DNA from: Membranipora membranacea
Lineage: Eukaryota > Bryozoa > Gymnolaemata > Cheilostomatida > Membraniporidae
Length of the DNA stretch: 60,000 bases
NCBI GenBank assembly: GCA_914767715.1
Contig: OU612072.1
Span: forward strand, 26,972,001 to 27,032,000
Direction of reading: 5' to 3'
Every line of letters begins with the position of its first letter. Within the stretch, counting starts at the first letter, position 1. The notes under the pieces are model-generated. The model saw nothing but the letters and a program-made list of their open reading frames with translations. It ran no database searches and was not told the origin of the DNA. A program made the translations under genes and the position numbers. This document shows positions 51,901-60,000 of the stretch, piece by piece.

Positions 51901-54726
51901 CTGGTTCTTCTGTTAGGATATCCGGGTTGGGCTCCTCTATAGCCGCCCCATATCCAAGCTTATAAGCCCACAATCCTGGAACTCCTGCGTTGCTCTTCCT
52001 GTGAAACACAAAATTACATAAAAAAGGTCGGCATATCAGTGCAGCCATGCTGAGCTACAGTGAAAGCCTCAAAATAGCATATCATAATATAAAATAATAT
52101 GAAATAGCACAATGTATAGTAAAGAAAACTGTCATGGATACCAGTACCACCCAGTGTCATCACTGTGGATAGAAGTTATTATTTATTGTGACTTGTCTTA
52201 TATTCATGGTCAAGGAGGGACAAACCAAATTGTTGTTGTTTTATTAGACCATTTATCACTTGAGTGAGATTTCATGTGTGGATGACAAAGGGACCACCCA
52301 CAATCAGCACGGTGATGTCAAAAATCAGATATGATGACACCTCTATGGACCAGGGTGGCTCTAAGAGTTTTTTGTCATCAATGGCAGTCGGATTCGAATT
52401 TTTATTATGAGGCTCTTATGTTAAAAATTACAAGCATAGTTGAATTAATTTTGATTCAATCTATTAAAGTACAGGACACTATATTGTAATATTTATACAT
52501 TAATTAAAAAATCTTGACATGCAAAAAATTTTAAATGAAATAAATGTGATCAGTCATCCTCTCCAATGCGATGATCCTCTAAGAAATCTTCTCTATAAGT
52601 AATGAATCCTTTCACCACTTTTACAAACTTCATAACAACCTGAAATATAGGAAACATCATTCATTGTGCCAGCAGGGTGATATTATATATTATAAATATA
52701 GGAAACATCATTGTGCCTGCAGGGTGATATTATATATTATAAATATAGGAAACATCATTGTGCCAGCAGGGTGATATTATATATTATAACTATAGGAAAC
52801 ATCATTGTGCCAGCAGGGTGATATTATATATTATAACTATAGGAAACATCACATTGTGCCAGCAGGGTGATATTATATATTATAAATATATGTAGATATC
52901 TGTTACTGTGCACAGCGTATGAGTATTGGGGCTTCATTGTTTTAGAAAGTAATAATATTGACAAAGTTACAAAATTACTAAGATTGACAGATTTTTCAGG
53001 TTGCCAAATACAAGCATTTCTGCCTTCTGGAAGTAAAGTTAATTAACTTGATTCAAGCACAGATTTATATTAGATGAACCCCATATTCTGAGGAGGGTGA
53101 AGTAGCAAGCTCCAGCTGGTGATATAAACATTACCTGAGATATTCTCTCCACGCTGTGCTCGAAGGTTGAGATCATCTCACTCCATGAGCTCTTAGTATG
53201 CTTGTCAGTAGAGGTTCTGAGTAGAGTAAATATCAGTGTCCGATCATAACCCTGTGACTCTATCTGTCTACAGAGCGAGTTCTTTTTACAATGAGATAAT
53301 TCTACAATATAGAATAAAAATTTAATTAGTAATGTATGTAAGTATGAGATGTCCAAGATGTTGAGAGTAAATAATATTTCTTGTTTATGTAGGTCGGTCT
53401 GAGGGTACCAGCCTCAGTTACAGCAGATGCTCTTATGTTATCCAGATAAGGAATAAAATAAAACTACTCATAGAAAAATCACCTGTATTAAATGCTGGTC
53501 ACAAAATTGATTGCATCATTTATAATATAAATGGCTATATTTGGACCAAAAAAGAATACACAGGATACATACAATACCAAAAATATATTACCTTTGTTAT
53601 TCAGATTTGTCAGCATATTCTTAAAATGGAGAACAGCCTGATGAATCATCCTGACATTATCCGTCAGCTCATCTACAAGTTAGAGAACTTAATCTGCACG
53701 AACTGTCACAGTTCAATATATGGCCAATAGTGCAAGGTAGATTAAATCGCTTGTCAGAACGAGAGATATAACAGTAAGTATCTACATGGAGTTATAACAG
53801 AAAGTATCTACATGTAGTTATAACAGAAAGTATCTACATGGAGTTATAACAGTAAGTATCTACATGGAGTTATAACAGAAAGTATCTACATGGAGTTATA
53901 ACAGTAAGTATCTACATGGAGTTATAACAGAAAGTATCTACATGGAGTTATAACAGTAAGTATCTACATGGAGTTATAACAGAAAGTATCTACATGGAGT
54001 TATAATAGAAAGTATCTACATGGAGTTATAACAGTAAGTATCTACATGGAGTTATGCACACATGGATATTAATGTGACAACCCCAGTGACTAAATATTAT
54101 TATATTAACCAGGACAAGGAGGGTAAGGAATCAGTGATCAGGGAGATAGAGACTAACATCCTGATGAAATCGTTCATTAAGATACCTTTAGATTTTTTGA
54201 GGAGAAGTTTTTGAGACTTTTCATCTTCAGATAAAACGATCTGCTCAGTGAGGTACATGAGATCAGAGAGCACCTGCAGACATATAGATGACAGGTGCTC
54301 CAGCAGGCTGTCAGCTTCTGATACTGTCAGGTGGTAAAACTCAGTAAGAGCATTCAGCTGTATGACAGGTGAGCTGTCAGTCACGACTGAAGAGAATATC
54401 TCTGTAATTAGAGGAATTCAGAGAATGGTTTGTATTTAATGCATGGAAGATGTGAGATTAAATTCAATCTGGTGACAAAAGTGGTAAAATACAAGCATGC
54501 AACGTAGACACAAAATGAAGAAGCAAAGCAGTGGTACTTCACTAATATCTGTATTATAATCTACAGTATTCATATATATATATACTGTATTATACTAAGT
54601 GATTGTAGTTAAGAATTGTTCATCACTTACCATCCATAGCAGCGTGTATGTGTGTGCTATATATATATACTAACTTACCATATATAGCAGCGTGTATGTG
54701 TATGTGTATGTGTATGTGTACGTGTA

Positions 54727-54763
<37 letters not shown>

Positions 54764-57643
54764 GTATATACTATATTTTAATGACTTACCATCTATAGCA
54801 GCGTGTAGTAACCTTTCACTCTTACTCTGCTCCTCAGCAAACATACTTATTATCAGATCTAAATCTGAGAAACTGTAATCTTCTAATCTCTGCTGCCGCT
54901 GCTGATTATCAGCGGCAGCGCTCTGAGCGGCAGCGTTAAGTGATAAAACAGACAGACTCATAACGACGAGCAGATACACCTCAGTCTGTCCGTACGTCCT
55001 CATTGTGGTTAGTTTAATTTTAAATGTTAGCCCAGCGCCTGCAGATGGTCGGCCCCTGATTACTAACTCCAGATTACTAACGCCTCAGTAACATTAAATT
55101 GTTTATTAACTTTACAAGGGTTTGCTCTTTATTTGTTTTTCTCTGTAATGATTTGTCGATTGATCACAGATATTATATTATGGGAAGCGGCAGGTGCCTG
55201 CAGGTGCCCTGATACAGGTGTAGATAATTACATATATAAGTGATACTTGTGGTGAGAGGACAACTTCTAACAAAAATAGTGCAACCGATCACATCTCTCA
55301 ATCTCACCAGGGAGTTTGGGACCAAACTCCCTGATCTCAAACTCCCTGATCTCACACAGCCGGACCAAACTCCCTGATCTCACACAGCCGGCTGTGTGAG
55401 ATCAGGGAGTTTGGTCCCAAACTCCCTGATCTCACATCACATGTTGAGTAACTGATCTTATAATCCCCACACGACATGACAGAGAATTATATAACTGAGT
55501 GTGGTAGTCTGGTCAAAGCTTCTCGCATTTTGGATTTCTGTTGCGTAAACATGAGGGGGTAAAAATTTTCATTAAAAGAGAATGGAAATTTTTATTTGCT
55601 GATAAAGACGCTTGAATGACTAACCTGTTCCAATTTTTAGCCTCTGGGAGTCCACTACCAGGTAAGATGACAGGGGCGTATGTCTGTGTACCGCTATCAA
55701 ACCCAGCCTGTGCAGCTACTTCAGGGACCTGAGGCTTGAGCTGTGCTTGTACCCATTGTAGACCATCATCCAGATAGATAAACATAGCGTAGCTATCATA
55801 TCCATCAGTGGCCACAACCAGCTGTATGGTGTTAGTCTGAGAAATACACCAAATATAAATATGTTAGTCTGAGAATACACAATATAAAATAACTTTTAAA
55901 TTTAACCAAATTAATGAACAATATGAATAGATAATTTGTTGTAAATAATAGGTGTACCAAAACACCCTAGTGTCCAGATATATTTCAACTTTAAGCATTT
56001 AAATGTGGTGAATATTTACGACAAGTCCAAATACAATACCACTTTTGTTGAAAAAAATATGGCATTAACCTTTTTTTATTGCCTGTCTTTATGGCAGGAA
56101 GGATGTATAAATATGCTTACAATGAAAACATTCATCAGTATGATAAAGTGTCTGAGACGTCATTGAGAGAAAAATATATTGAAACAAAATAAACAATTCA
56201 ATCAATGACTCGGCTATAATTGGCTGAGGTTAGATCCCTCTTACTATGTAGTTCAATAACTTATCAGTGACCTTTTGTGGATTTAATCAAGGAGTAATAG
56301 GGACTCCCTGTTACTCCTTGATTTAATTCTCTCAGAATATGACGAGGTTGATACGTTATGAGTCCTATATGGAGCTTCATGTTGTCATTGTTGCTGAGCT
56401 GTGTGATATAATGTAAACCATGGGAAGAGTTTTCTTGGATAAAAATGATATGTTTACACAAAGGGGAATATTTTCATATTGCTCATAGAACTTGTATCTA
56501 ATATTTAACACCTAACATACTGCTCAAGTTCGATAGCCCTAATATCTATCATGTTTCTAGGTTATAAACTCATTCATATAACTGTTCCCTACAGCAGAGC
56601 ATATAAACTTCACATTCTTCTGTCATTAAAGTAAAATAAGTACACAAAGTCCACATACAGGTCAACAAATTGAGTCAATGTGTCTTATTATCAATAATCA
56701 ATCGCCCTGAACAACTGAACACATCGTAAAAAATGGAAGCCGTCCAACAAATCTTGGTACATTTGCAAACAGTGCAAGAACCTCACTTTTCACAATAGTT
56801 AACAAGTGCATATTTATGGCGAAGGTTAGGTATGACATTACCGTCGAAAGCAGCAGAGTGATCATAGTGAACTGAGAACTGGCGACAAGTGGGGAGAATA
56901 ATCACTCAGCTTTCCAAAAGTGGTCATTTTACGGACTAAATAATGTGACCCAATATTATTATGTTTGACTTGTAGATGTATCCCTACTTTGCCCCCCCCC
57001 CCCCCCCCCCCCACAAATCTACACATGAGAATAAGAGAATTGAGTGACGAGGATGAGACTTACCTTATCATACTGATTATCGTAAGCTCCGACTCGAGTC
57101 CAGGTGACTACAAGGAGAGACTCGGGAGAGAATCTTTTAGTCGGGCGGAACAATCTGTTTATATCCAGAGCTGCCTGCTCTAATGATGCTTCATCTGAGC
57201 TCTCTCTGTAAACAGCAGCAAATAATATTACCAAACAATAAACAGCAGTAAATATTACCAAACAATGAACTTTAACTTACATTACAAAAAAATAAACCAC
57301 CACTGTCACCATCGCTGTCAAAAAATTTAAAGCAATAACGGGAGAGAAATCCGAGTATCAAACATGCTATAAATATCAGATCATGAAAACGAAAGATTAA
57401 GTCACATGGCTATAAGACAATCTGGAAGGTAGTGTGTGCCATGTGACCTTGGTACGACCTTGGTGCGACCTTGATGTGACCTAAAGCTCCCTCTAGATAG
57501 ACTTACCTGTAGAAGACATCACCGGCTGTTCTGATGTCCACATCAGCATAGAAAGGGGCGATAACTTCTCTACCCAGGGGGAATAACTCCCCTGTATAAC
57601 CGGGCAACTCTCCATCGAATGATATTAGACCGTTAGTACTTAT
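37061..57643 (-). CDS. NID: Nidogen, basement-membrane linker protein (N-terminal exon not found)
   Basis: Twenty-three exons from 57643 down to 37061 give 1158 residues in one unbroken frame. In gene order: 57643-57507, 57205-57064, 55836-55625, 51998-51778, 51226-50999, 50551-50357, 50105-49890, 47819-47706, 47255-47136, 43749-43615, 43196-43056, 42788-42576, 42097-41984, 41493-41344, 40813-40685, 40438-40319, 39944-39834, 39461-39336, 39038-38867, 38587-38430, 38159-38036, 37739-37672, 37191-37061. Order of domains: NIDO, EGF, G2F, nine EGF modules, YWTD propeller, EGF. Nidogens bind laminin and collagen IV outside the cell. There is no thyroglobulin type-1 module, which human nidogen has, and EGF modules are more numerous. 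The first listed exon begins at a codon boundary in mid-NIDO, so a signal-peptide exon must lie upstream. Two other genes sit in its introns. Confidence 0.93.
39737..39842 (-). repeat. 18-bp array of six splice donors at a nidogen exon end
   Basis: Six tandem copies of (minus strand) AAGAAGGGTAAGTTATAT. The copy nearest the exon is the true donor (exon ends at 39834); five more GTAAGT donors follow in the intron. The unit is 6 codons (KKGKLY) with no stop, so use of any decoy donor lengthens the protein by 6-residue steps. Confidence 0.93.
40319..47819 (-). CDS. NID: Nidogen EGF module array (nine exons)
   Basis: One EGF-like module per phase-1 exon: 47819-47706, 47255-47136, 43749-43615, 43196-43056, 42788-42576, 42097-41984, 41493-41344, 40813-40685 and 40438-40319. 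Only the second has the calcium-binding start DINEC. The 42097-41984 module is short, ending CREGYL with its last cysteine supplied by the next exon. The 42788-42576 exon carries a module and then about 30 residues rich in threonine and proline ([17 protein letters not shown], then [10 protein letters not shown]), a likely O-glycosylated stalk. Such symmetrical exons can be skipped or duplicated without frame loss, which fits the expanded number. Confidence 0.9.
41012..41359 (-). repeat. 26-bp array, 13 copies, carrying the donor of an EGF exon
   Basis: Minus-strand unit CTGTACATCTACATGTAAGT plus TATATA. The last 15 nt of exon 41493-41344 and its GTAAGT donor are one unit. Ten of 13 copies keep GTAAGT; the others read GTAAAT or GTGAAT. 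The period is not a multiple of three. Confidence 0.93.
42310..42593 (-). repeat. 81-bp array carrying the donor of the Thr/Pro-linker exon
   Basis: Four copies of the exon end and donor (CTGTCACTACTGAAG then GTTTGTTATACC, minus strand). The true donor is at 42575-42574 and the copies lie 81, 162 and 243 bp further into the intron. The 81-bp period is constant. Confidence 0.93.
43348..43390. mobile_element. 27-28 bp palindromic insertion with 7-8 bp target duplication
   Basis: The element from 43356 begins CAGGGAGGGTGGGA and runs into TCCCACCCTCTCTG. It is flanked by GCTGTGAG at 43348-43355 and 43383-43390. If the terminal G belongs to the element, the duplication is the 7-mer CTGTGAG. Confidence 0.75.
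43752..44241 (+). repeat. 35-bp minisatellite, about 14 copies, next to a nidogen EGF exon
   Basis: Unit GCAGCGGCAGCATTACATAC then ATCAGTGATACATGA. It starts within three bases of the acceptor of exon 43749-43615. On the minus strand it supplies the CTGCCGCTGC stretch before that acceptor, but the AG itself is not copied. Confidence 0.93.
44320..46632 (+). repeat. 83/80-bp satellite, about 28 copies, in a nidogen intron
   Basis: The unit starts GAGGAGTGATAGATAGAGG and ends TTATTGATGTGTCAGACTGT. Two length forms exist: 83 bp with ACTTGTGTCGTAC and 80 bp with ACATGTGTAC. The forms lie in blocks: 83-bp at 44.35-45.3 kb, 80-bp at 45.3-46.1 kb, then mixed short blocks. A second variable base is TCAGACTG/TCAAACTG. 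Confidence 0.95.
48191..48196 (-). terminator. Probable polyadenylation signal of the C18orf21-like gene
   Basis: AATAAA on the minus strand, 44 nt past the stop codon at 48241. Confidence 0.55.
48241..49212 (-). CDS. C18orf21/RMP24-like zinc-ribbon protein (RNase MRP-associated family)
   Basis: Single-exon gene, 323 residues, inside the nidogen intron 47820-49889 on the same strand. It has a split zinc ribbon, CAYC at residues 89-92 and CMSC at 148-151. Between and after them lie [20 protein letters not shown] and [18 protein letters not shown]. Human C18orf21 has CPYC, LKPKARLTPK, CKTC and KHHGKSRSFVS in the same order. The end, LDSFLKAMK, corresponds to RNFLSSLKGG. The stretch between is serine-rich and lysine-rich and probably disordered. 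Family knowledge: C18orf21 was recently described as an RNase MRP-specific subunit related to RPP21. The protein is longer than human (about 220 residues) through the disordered part. A polyadenylation signal follows. A second Met at residue 4 could also start it. The assignment rests on spaced motifs and is not certain. Confidence 0.68.
   Translation of the reverse strand: MNNMEADAENEHRFGLPDVSYAKFLKRSIQLTSNFPVKQTQGLHKHLLLTYKDAILLRGKQSSTSINQDGERQNAEDNESSLADLEAVCAYCGSDGRRTTRIVPKPKTTRAVIKSNRKQARAKSTPSDFEKHVLEIYYNKPNRVQLQCMSCKQAVTKNGEKRNSKTFVEKHSVRNRQRRLKRKQSAKNETDNDSSVDISAASTSGLGSSLELSFAGATSSPLISKVRKASITSSISISSQKSLQQRTSSPMSSLRSDSAGGETSQRLMFKPAVMSRVTNKNSAAILRKFQQNHVDSIMKADKKKQEETKKKGSALDSFLKAMK
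49540..49720 (+). repeat. Dispersed repeat, copy 2 (possible first exon)
   Basis: This copy aligns with 8385-8560. It has an ATG at about 49609 followed by [20 protein letters not shown], then TLQVSS and a GTAAGTATG donor near 49691. It lies about 400 bp upstream of, and divergent from, the C18orf21-like gene. No further exon could be linked to it, so it may be a transposon-borne exon rather than a gene. Confidence 0.45.
49890..51226 (-). CDS. NID: Nidogen G2F beta-barrel domain (three exons)
   Basis: Exons 51226-50999, 50551-50357 and 50105-49890. Recognisable strands: [18 protein letters not shown] then [11 protein letters not shown] (human SYTAISTIPETVGYSLLP, PVGGIIGWMFA), VNGFDITG (human KNGFSITG), and [10 protein letters not shown]-like end (the exon reads [12 protein letters not shown]). 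In vertebrates this barrel binds perlecan and collagen IV. Lengths (228, 195 and 216 nt) are all multiples of three with phase-1 introns. Confidence 0.92.
50977..51017 (-). repeat. Doubled splice donor at a G2F exon end
   Basis: Two 20-bp copies on the minus strand of (CG)ACATCACAG followed by GTAATAAT. The copy at 50999 is the true end of exon 51226-50999; the second donor lies 20 bp into the intron. Confidence 0.8.
51216..51313 (-). repeat. 39-bp array carrying the acceptor of the first G2F exon
   Basis: Two full and one partial copy. Each has, on the minus strand, ATATTACAG followed by CTACCGCCCT (or CTACTGCCCT). The copy ending at 51226 is the true acceptor; two complete acceptor copies lie 39 and 78 bp upstream, separated by AT-rich sequence. 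Confidence 0.9.
51778..57643 (-). CDS. NID: Nidogen NIDO domain and first EGF module (exons 1-4)
   Basis: The exon at 57643-57507 encodes ISTNGLISF and [18 protein letters not shown], the diagnostic NIDO core. The next exon has [14 protein letters not shown], and the third [20 protein letters not shown] then DDGLQWVQA (human NTFQAVLASSDSSSYAIFLY, DGLQF). The fourth exon completes NIDO with [13 protein letters not shown], passes through an acidic linker, then a cysteine-rich EGF ([18 protein letters not shown]) as in the module before the human G2F domain. Introns are in phases 2, 0, 2 and 1 in order. The intron between 55625 and 51998 contains a whole other gene. Confidence 0.93.
52550..55003 (-). 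CDS. Unrecognised secreted helical protein, nested in a nidogen intron
   Basis: Five exons: 55003-54790, 54401-54186, 53672-53592, 53301-53135, 52639-52550 (768 nt, 255 residues). All junctions are GT-AG and phases (1, 1, 1, 0) agree, ending in a stop. The N-terminus is a clear signal peptide ([20 protein letters not shown]), with likely cleavage near residue 27. The mature part has three cysteines (SSICLQ, then SHCKKNSLC), little glycine or proline, and regular leucine/isoleucine spacing, so it should be mostly helical; the C-terminus is acidic (DHRIGEDD). I recognise no domain. It lies wholly within the nidogen intron 51999-55624 on the same strand, with a possible AATAAA at 52406-52401. 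It could be a helical-bundle extracellular factor, but that is speculation. Confidence 0.72.
52645..52890 (+). repeat. About 48-bp repeat, 5 copies, before the last exon of the nested gene
   Basis: Unit AATATAGGAAACATCATTGT then GCCAGCAGGGTGATATTATATATTATAA in two parts. On the minus strand it repeats the TTTCCTATATTT tract that precedes the acceptor of exon 52639-52550, but not the AG itself. Confidence 0.88.
53765..54055 (+). repeat. 26-bp repeat, 11 copies, in intron 2 of the nested gene
   Basis: Unit GTTATAACAG(A/T)AAGTATC then TACATGGA. The A and T forms nearly alternate along the array, suggesting growth by 52-bp doublets. It lies between exons 54186 and 53672 and touches no splice site. 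Confidence 0.9.
54620..54800 (-). repeat. Triplicated exon end and donor of the nested gene, with (GTGTAT)n
   Basis: Three copies on the minus strand of CACGCTGCTAT followed by AGATG, ATATG or GGATG and then GTAAGT. The copy at 54790 is used in the gene model; the other two donors are near 54680 and 54632. A hexanucleotide (GTGTAT, + strand) array of about 14 units lies between copies one and two and keeps the frame open (HAAIDG, then an IH repeat, then HAAIYG and HAAMDG). Confidence 0.88.
55301..55435. mobile_element. 121-bp compound palindromic element with 7-bp target duplication
   Basis: The element at 55308-55428 starts CAGGGAGTTTGGGACC and ends with the exact inverse GGTCCCAAACTCCCTG. 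It is flanked by ATCTCAC at 55301-55307 and 55429-55435. Inside is a 56-bp perfect palindrome (55362-55417) centred on AGCCGGCT. The left 26 bp (55308-55333) are a complete hairpin of their own. It seems to be built by nested insertion or copying of one short hairpin. Confidence 0.82.
56280..56327. mobile_element. 32-33 bp palindromic insertion with 7-8 bp target duplication
   Basis: The element from 56288 begins CAAGGAGTAA and ends TTACTCCTTG, with an inner AGGGA/TCCCT pair. GATTTAAT occurs at 56280-56287 and 56320-56327; the terminal G may belong to the element, giving the 7-mer ATTTAAT. It lies in the nidogen intron 55837-57063. Confidence 0.78.
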
Positions 57644-57649
57644 CTGTAA

Positions 57650-58065
57650 TGTATAATAAGAGAAATATCACTGATCATTGAGAGGATAGAGAATACCATA
57701 TATATAATAACATCACAGAGTAAGATCCTTTCTATCAGACTAATATCACTGATCATTGAGAGGGTAGAGAATACCATATATATAATAACATCACAGAGTA
57801 AGATCCTTTCTATCAGACTAATATCACTGATCATTGAGAGGATAGAGAATACCATTTATATAATAACATCACAGAGTAAGATCCTTTCTATCAGACTAAT
57901 ATCACTGATCATTGAGAGGGTAGAGAATACCATATATATAATAACATCACAGAGTAAGATCCTTTCTATCAGACTAATATCACTGATCATTGAGAGGATA
58001 GAGAATACCATATATATAATAACATCACAGAGTAAGATCCTTTCTATCAGACTAATATCACTGTG
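57650..58065 (+). repeat. 78-bp tandem repeat, about 5.3 copies
   Basis: The unit begins TATCACTGATCATTGAGAGG and ends CCTTTCTATCAGACTAA; spacing is 78 bp. It ends about 10 bp from the acceptor of the first recognised nidogen exon (57643). The 26-codon period leaves one minus frame open. Confidence 0.93.
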
Positions 58066-58875
58066 TTTGTTTGTGTTTTACTGAGTCTGTATGAAAACAG
58101 TGAAAGCTCCTAAGTTTTGGACAGCAATATGTTTTCTAATAGACTAATTCTATTAAAAACAGGTTGATGCTAAAACTTGAGTTTTCGATGCGACTATTTT
58201 GTTCTTTTCTCTAACTTTCAAAAACATAGTTTTGGGGTTGGTTATGGTTTCGTAATAATATTTGGCATGCTACGGTTCAGTCCTGAAGGTTTAAGGCGTT
58301 AGTGAGGCCACGTTAGGGGGTCCTATTTGAAAATATTGAGATCATTGAAATTTCTCAGACAAAAAAAGAGTATTACCTGCCTCAACTAAAGTCCCCTCAC
58401 AATGACTTAAGTCCCCTCACAATGATCATCCTACTGATATAGAAGCCATTATAACCTCAGGAATGTCCCAGGTAATCACAGCTACCATTAAAACCGGCTA
58501 ACAGGTAATGCTGCCGACCATGGCTGTTTATTTTTATCACATTATAATATTTATTAACATAACATAATTAGACATGACAAACATTCAACAGCTAATTAAA
58601 AACAAGTCACCTGTAGAGAACTGCAGAGACATGAGGACACACATGTATACTCTAGTCTGAAAGCAGCAGATTACTCAAGGGATTTCCGAGTATGGATACC
58701 ACACTAATACTGATAGCCATCAGAGCTTCTGAGCTCAGCTACCCAGCAGTGATAATAACTTTGTGCTTAGTCTATGTGCTCAGACCGCAGACAGTGTGAG
58801 TTAATGCAACAAGCTTGTACTAGTGCAGCCATCTTAGCACTTGGTCATCGGGTAAAATTTATTTTTGGGTTGATT

Positions 58876-59215
58876 TGTTACCCTGCTTATGTACGAGGCT
58901 CGAGCTTACCCTGCTTATGTACGAGGCTCGAGCTTACCCTATTTACGTACGAGACTCGAGCTTACCCTGCTTATGTACGAGGCTCGAGCTTACCCTGCTT
59001 ATGTACGAGGCTCGAGCTTACCCTGCTCATGTACGAGGCTCGAGCTTACCCTGCTTATGTACGAGGCTCGAGCTTACCCTGCTTATGTACGAGGCTCGAG
59101 CTTACCCTGCTTATGTACGAGGCTCGAGCTTACCCTGCTTATGTACGAGGCTCGAGCTTACCCTGCTCATGTACGAGGCTCGAGCTTACCCTGCTCATGT
59201 AGGGGACTCGAGCTC
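58876..59215 (+). repeat. 28-bp minisatellite, about 12 copies
   Basis: Unit GAGGCTCGAGCTTACCCTGC then TTATGTAC, with a CTCGAG site in most copies. On the minus strand each unit reads GCAGGGTAAGC, a good donor match. By analogy with the arrays at 39.7, 41.3 and 42.5 kb it could mark the end of an unseen upstream nidogen exon. Open frames across it are products of the repeat. Confidence 0.92.
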
Positions 59216-60000
59216 GTGTTTCATCTAGTGGAGAAACTCAGCAACAGTCACTAATTCTCATTAGATTAGTAGTATTTCAATGTTTTCTGTTTGTGAGTAA
59301 AATACAATATTGAAGGGCTAAATTTCACCCTTGGGTGCCTGATGTTTCACACCCTCCCTGTTGTAGATTGTATTATAATCCTGCCATTTGAAATTAAGAG
59401 ATAATTAGGACACTGTTGTTGTCCTGTGCTTCTTTGAGTACACAAAACAAATGTTGTGTTTATCTGAAGACAAAAGATGAGAAGAAGAATCTCACTGTTT
59501 ACGATCAGGAAACCAGATCCAGCGATGTTTAAAGGTGATTAAAGATCATTAGGCTAATTTTTCATGGCTGTCAAATTGTTGTATGTTTATTGTTTACACG
59601 ACTCTGATTAATGACACCCTGATGTTAGAGAACACCTCTCAGAGCTCTACACCTCGTAGAGCTCTATACTTCTTAGCTTATGGCAAAAATATCTAAAAAA
59701 TTTGCACTCAAAGTGTAAAAACTGGGCTCATATTTCAGGGCCATTATGAGCCAGCAATAAGGTTTTTATGGCCTTTCCAAATGATAATCTTTTATTTTGC
59801 AATTTGCTTTTCTTTCAATCTAGTCATGATGGAAAATATATGACTAATCTACTAATTGTTCTGTGCTCTAATAATAAACCTCCCAAATAAGGTAAGGTAA
59901 AGACTGCTAAAAAAAGCTTGCTATGAAATTATTTAGTATATTTGCTTGCAAATGGTTCAACATCACTCATACTTGAGTTTTGTACCAGTTTGAGCCCCCG

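Larger units (their letters stand above)
57644..60000. other. Upstream of the recognised nidogen exons
   Basis: The N-terminal nidogen exon or exons, with signal peptide and NIDO start, should lie here or beyond the window on the minus strand. I could not identify them. A small stretch at about 58650-58605 (minus) has an acceptor and donor but gives the wrong phase. Two tandem arrays are present (separate entries). Otherwise nothing was recognised. Confidence 0.5.

Noticed and set aside
58774-59254. Three overlapping repetitive ORFs (121-142 codons)
   Set aside because: They are products of the 28-bp repeat, open in all three + frames, with no domain.

Overview
This is nuclear DNA of a multicellular animal, probably an early-branching or other marine invertebrate. 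It is AT-rich, its genes are split by many GT-AG introns, and minisatellites and small DNA transposons are dense. Genes were found by reading conserved motifs in short ORFs and joining them at splice sites whose phases agree. Every multi-exon model below stays in frame from its first listed exon to its stop. Species cannot be fixed from this window.

Left part, + strand. NUDT22 (UDP-sugar Nudix hydrolase, 5 coding exons, 3009-6654), STK19 (winged-helix repair protein, 4 exons, 9182-11342), NUPR1 (small disordered stress protein, 2 exons, 12089-12813) and PCMT1 (protein-L-isoaspartate methyltransferase, 7 exons, 16556-21971). PCMT1 intron 2 holds about 83 copies of a 29-bp repeat. A degenerate direct duplication follows (22.2-25.1 kb). 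Its second half carries a hAT-like insertion with perfect 8-bp target duplications, and its first half still has the empty site.

Middle part, replication-dependent histone genes in two divergent pairs: H3 (-)/H4 (+) at 25.4-26.6 kb and H2A (-)/H2B (+) at 33.6-34.8 kb. All four end in the same 16-nt stem-loop, then a 12-nt gap, then the same 13-nt downstream element. No H1 was found. Between the pairs lie MITEs, a tRNA-like sequence, tiny palindromic insertions and a 2.5-kb G-rich minisatellite.

Right part, - strand. A large nidogen gene (23 recognised exons, 57643 down to 37061, N-terminal exon not found): NIDO, EGF, G2F beta-barrel, nine EGF modules, YWTD propeller, C-terminal EGF, with no thyroglobulin module. 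Two complete genes lie inside its introns on the same strand: an intronless C18orf21/RMP24-like gene (48241-49212) and an unrecognised five-exon gene for a secreted helical protein (52550-55003).

Two patterns stand out. First, many tandem arrays in the nidogen locus begin on an exon edge, so each unit carries another copy of the real splice donor or acceptor. Second, a scattered set of 26-121 bp hairpins starting with CA and ending with TG is flanked by 7- or 8-bp target duplications, which looks like a family of minimal DNA transposons.
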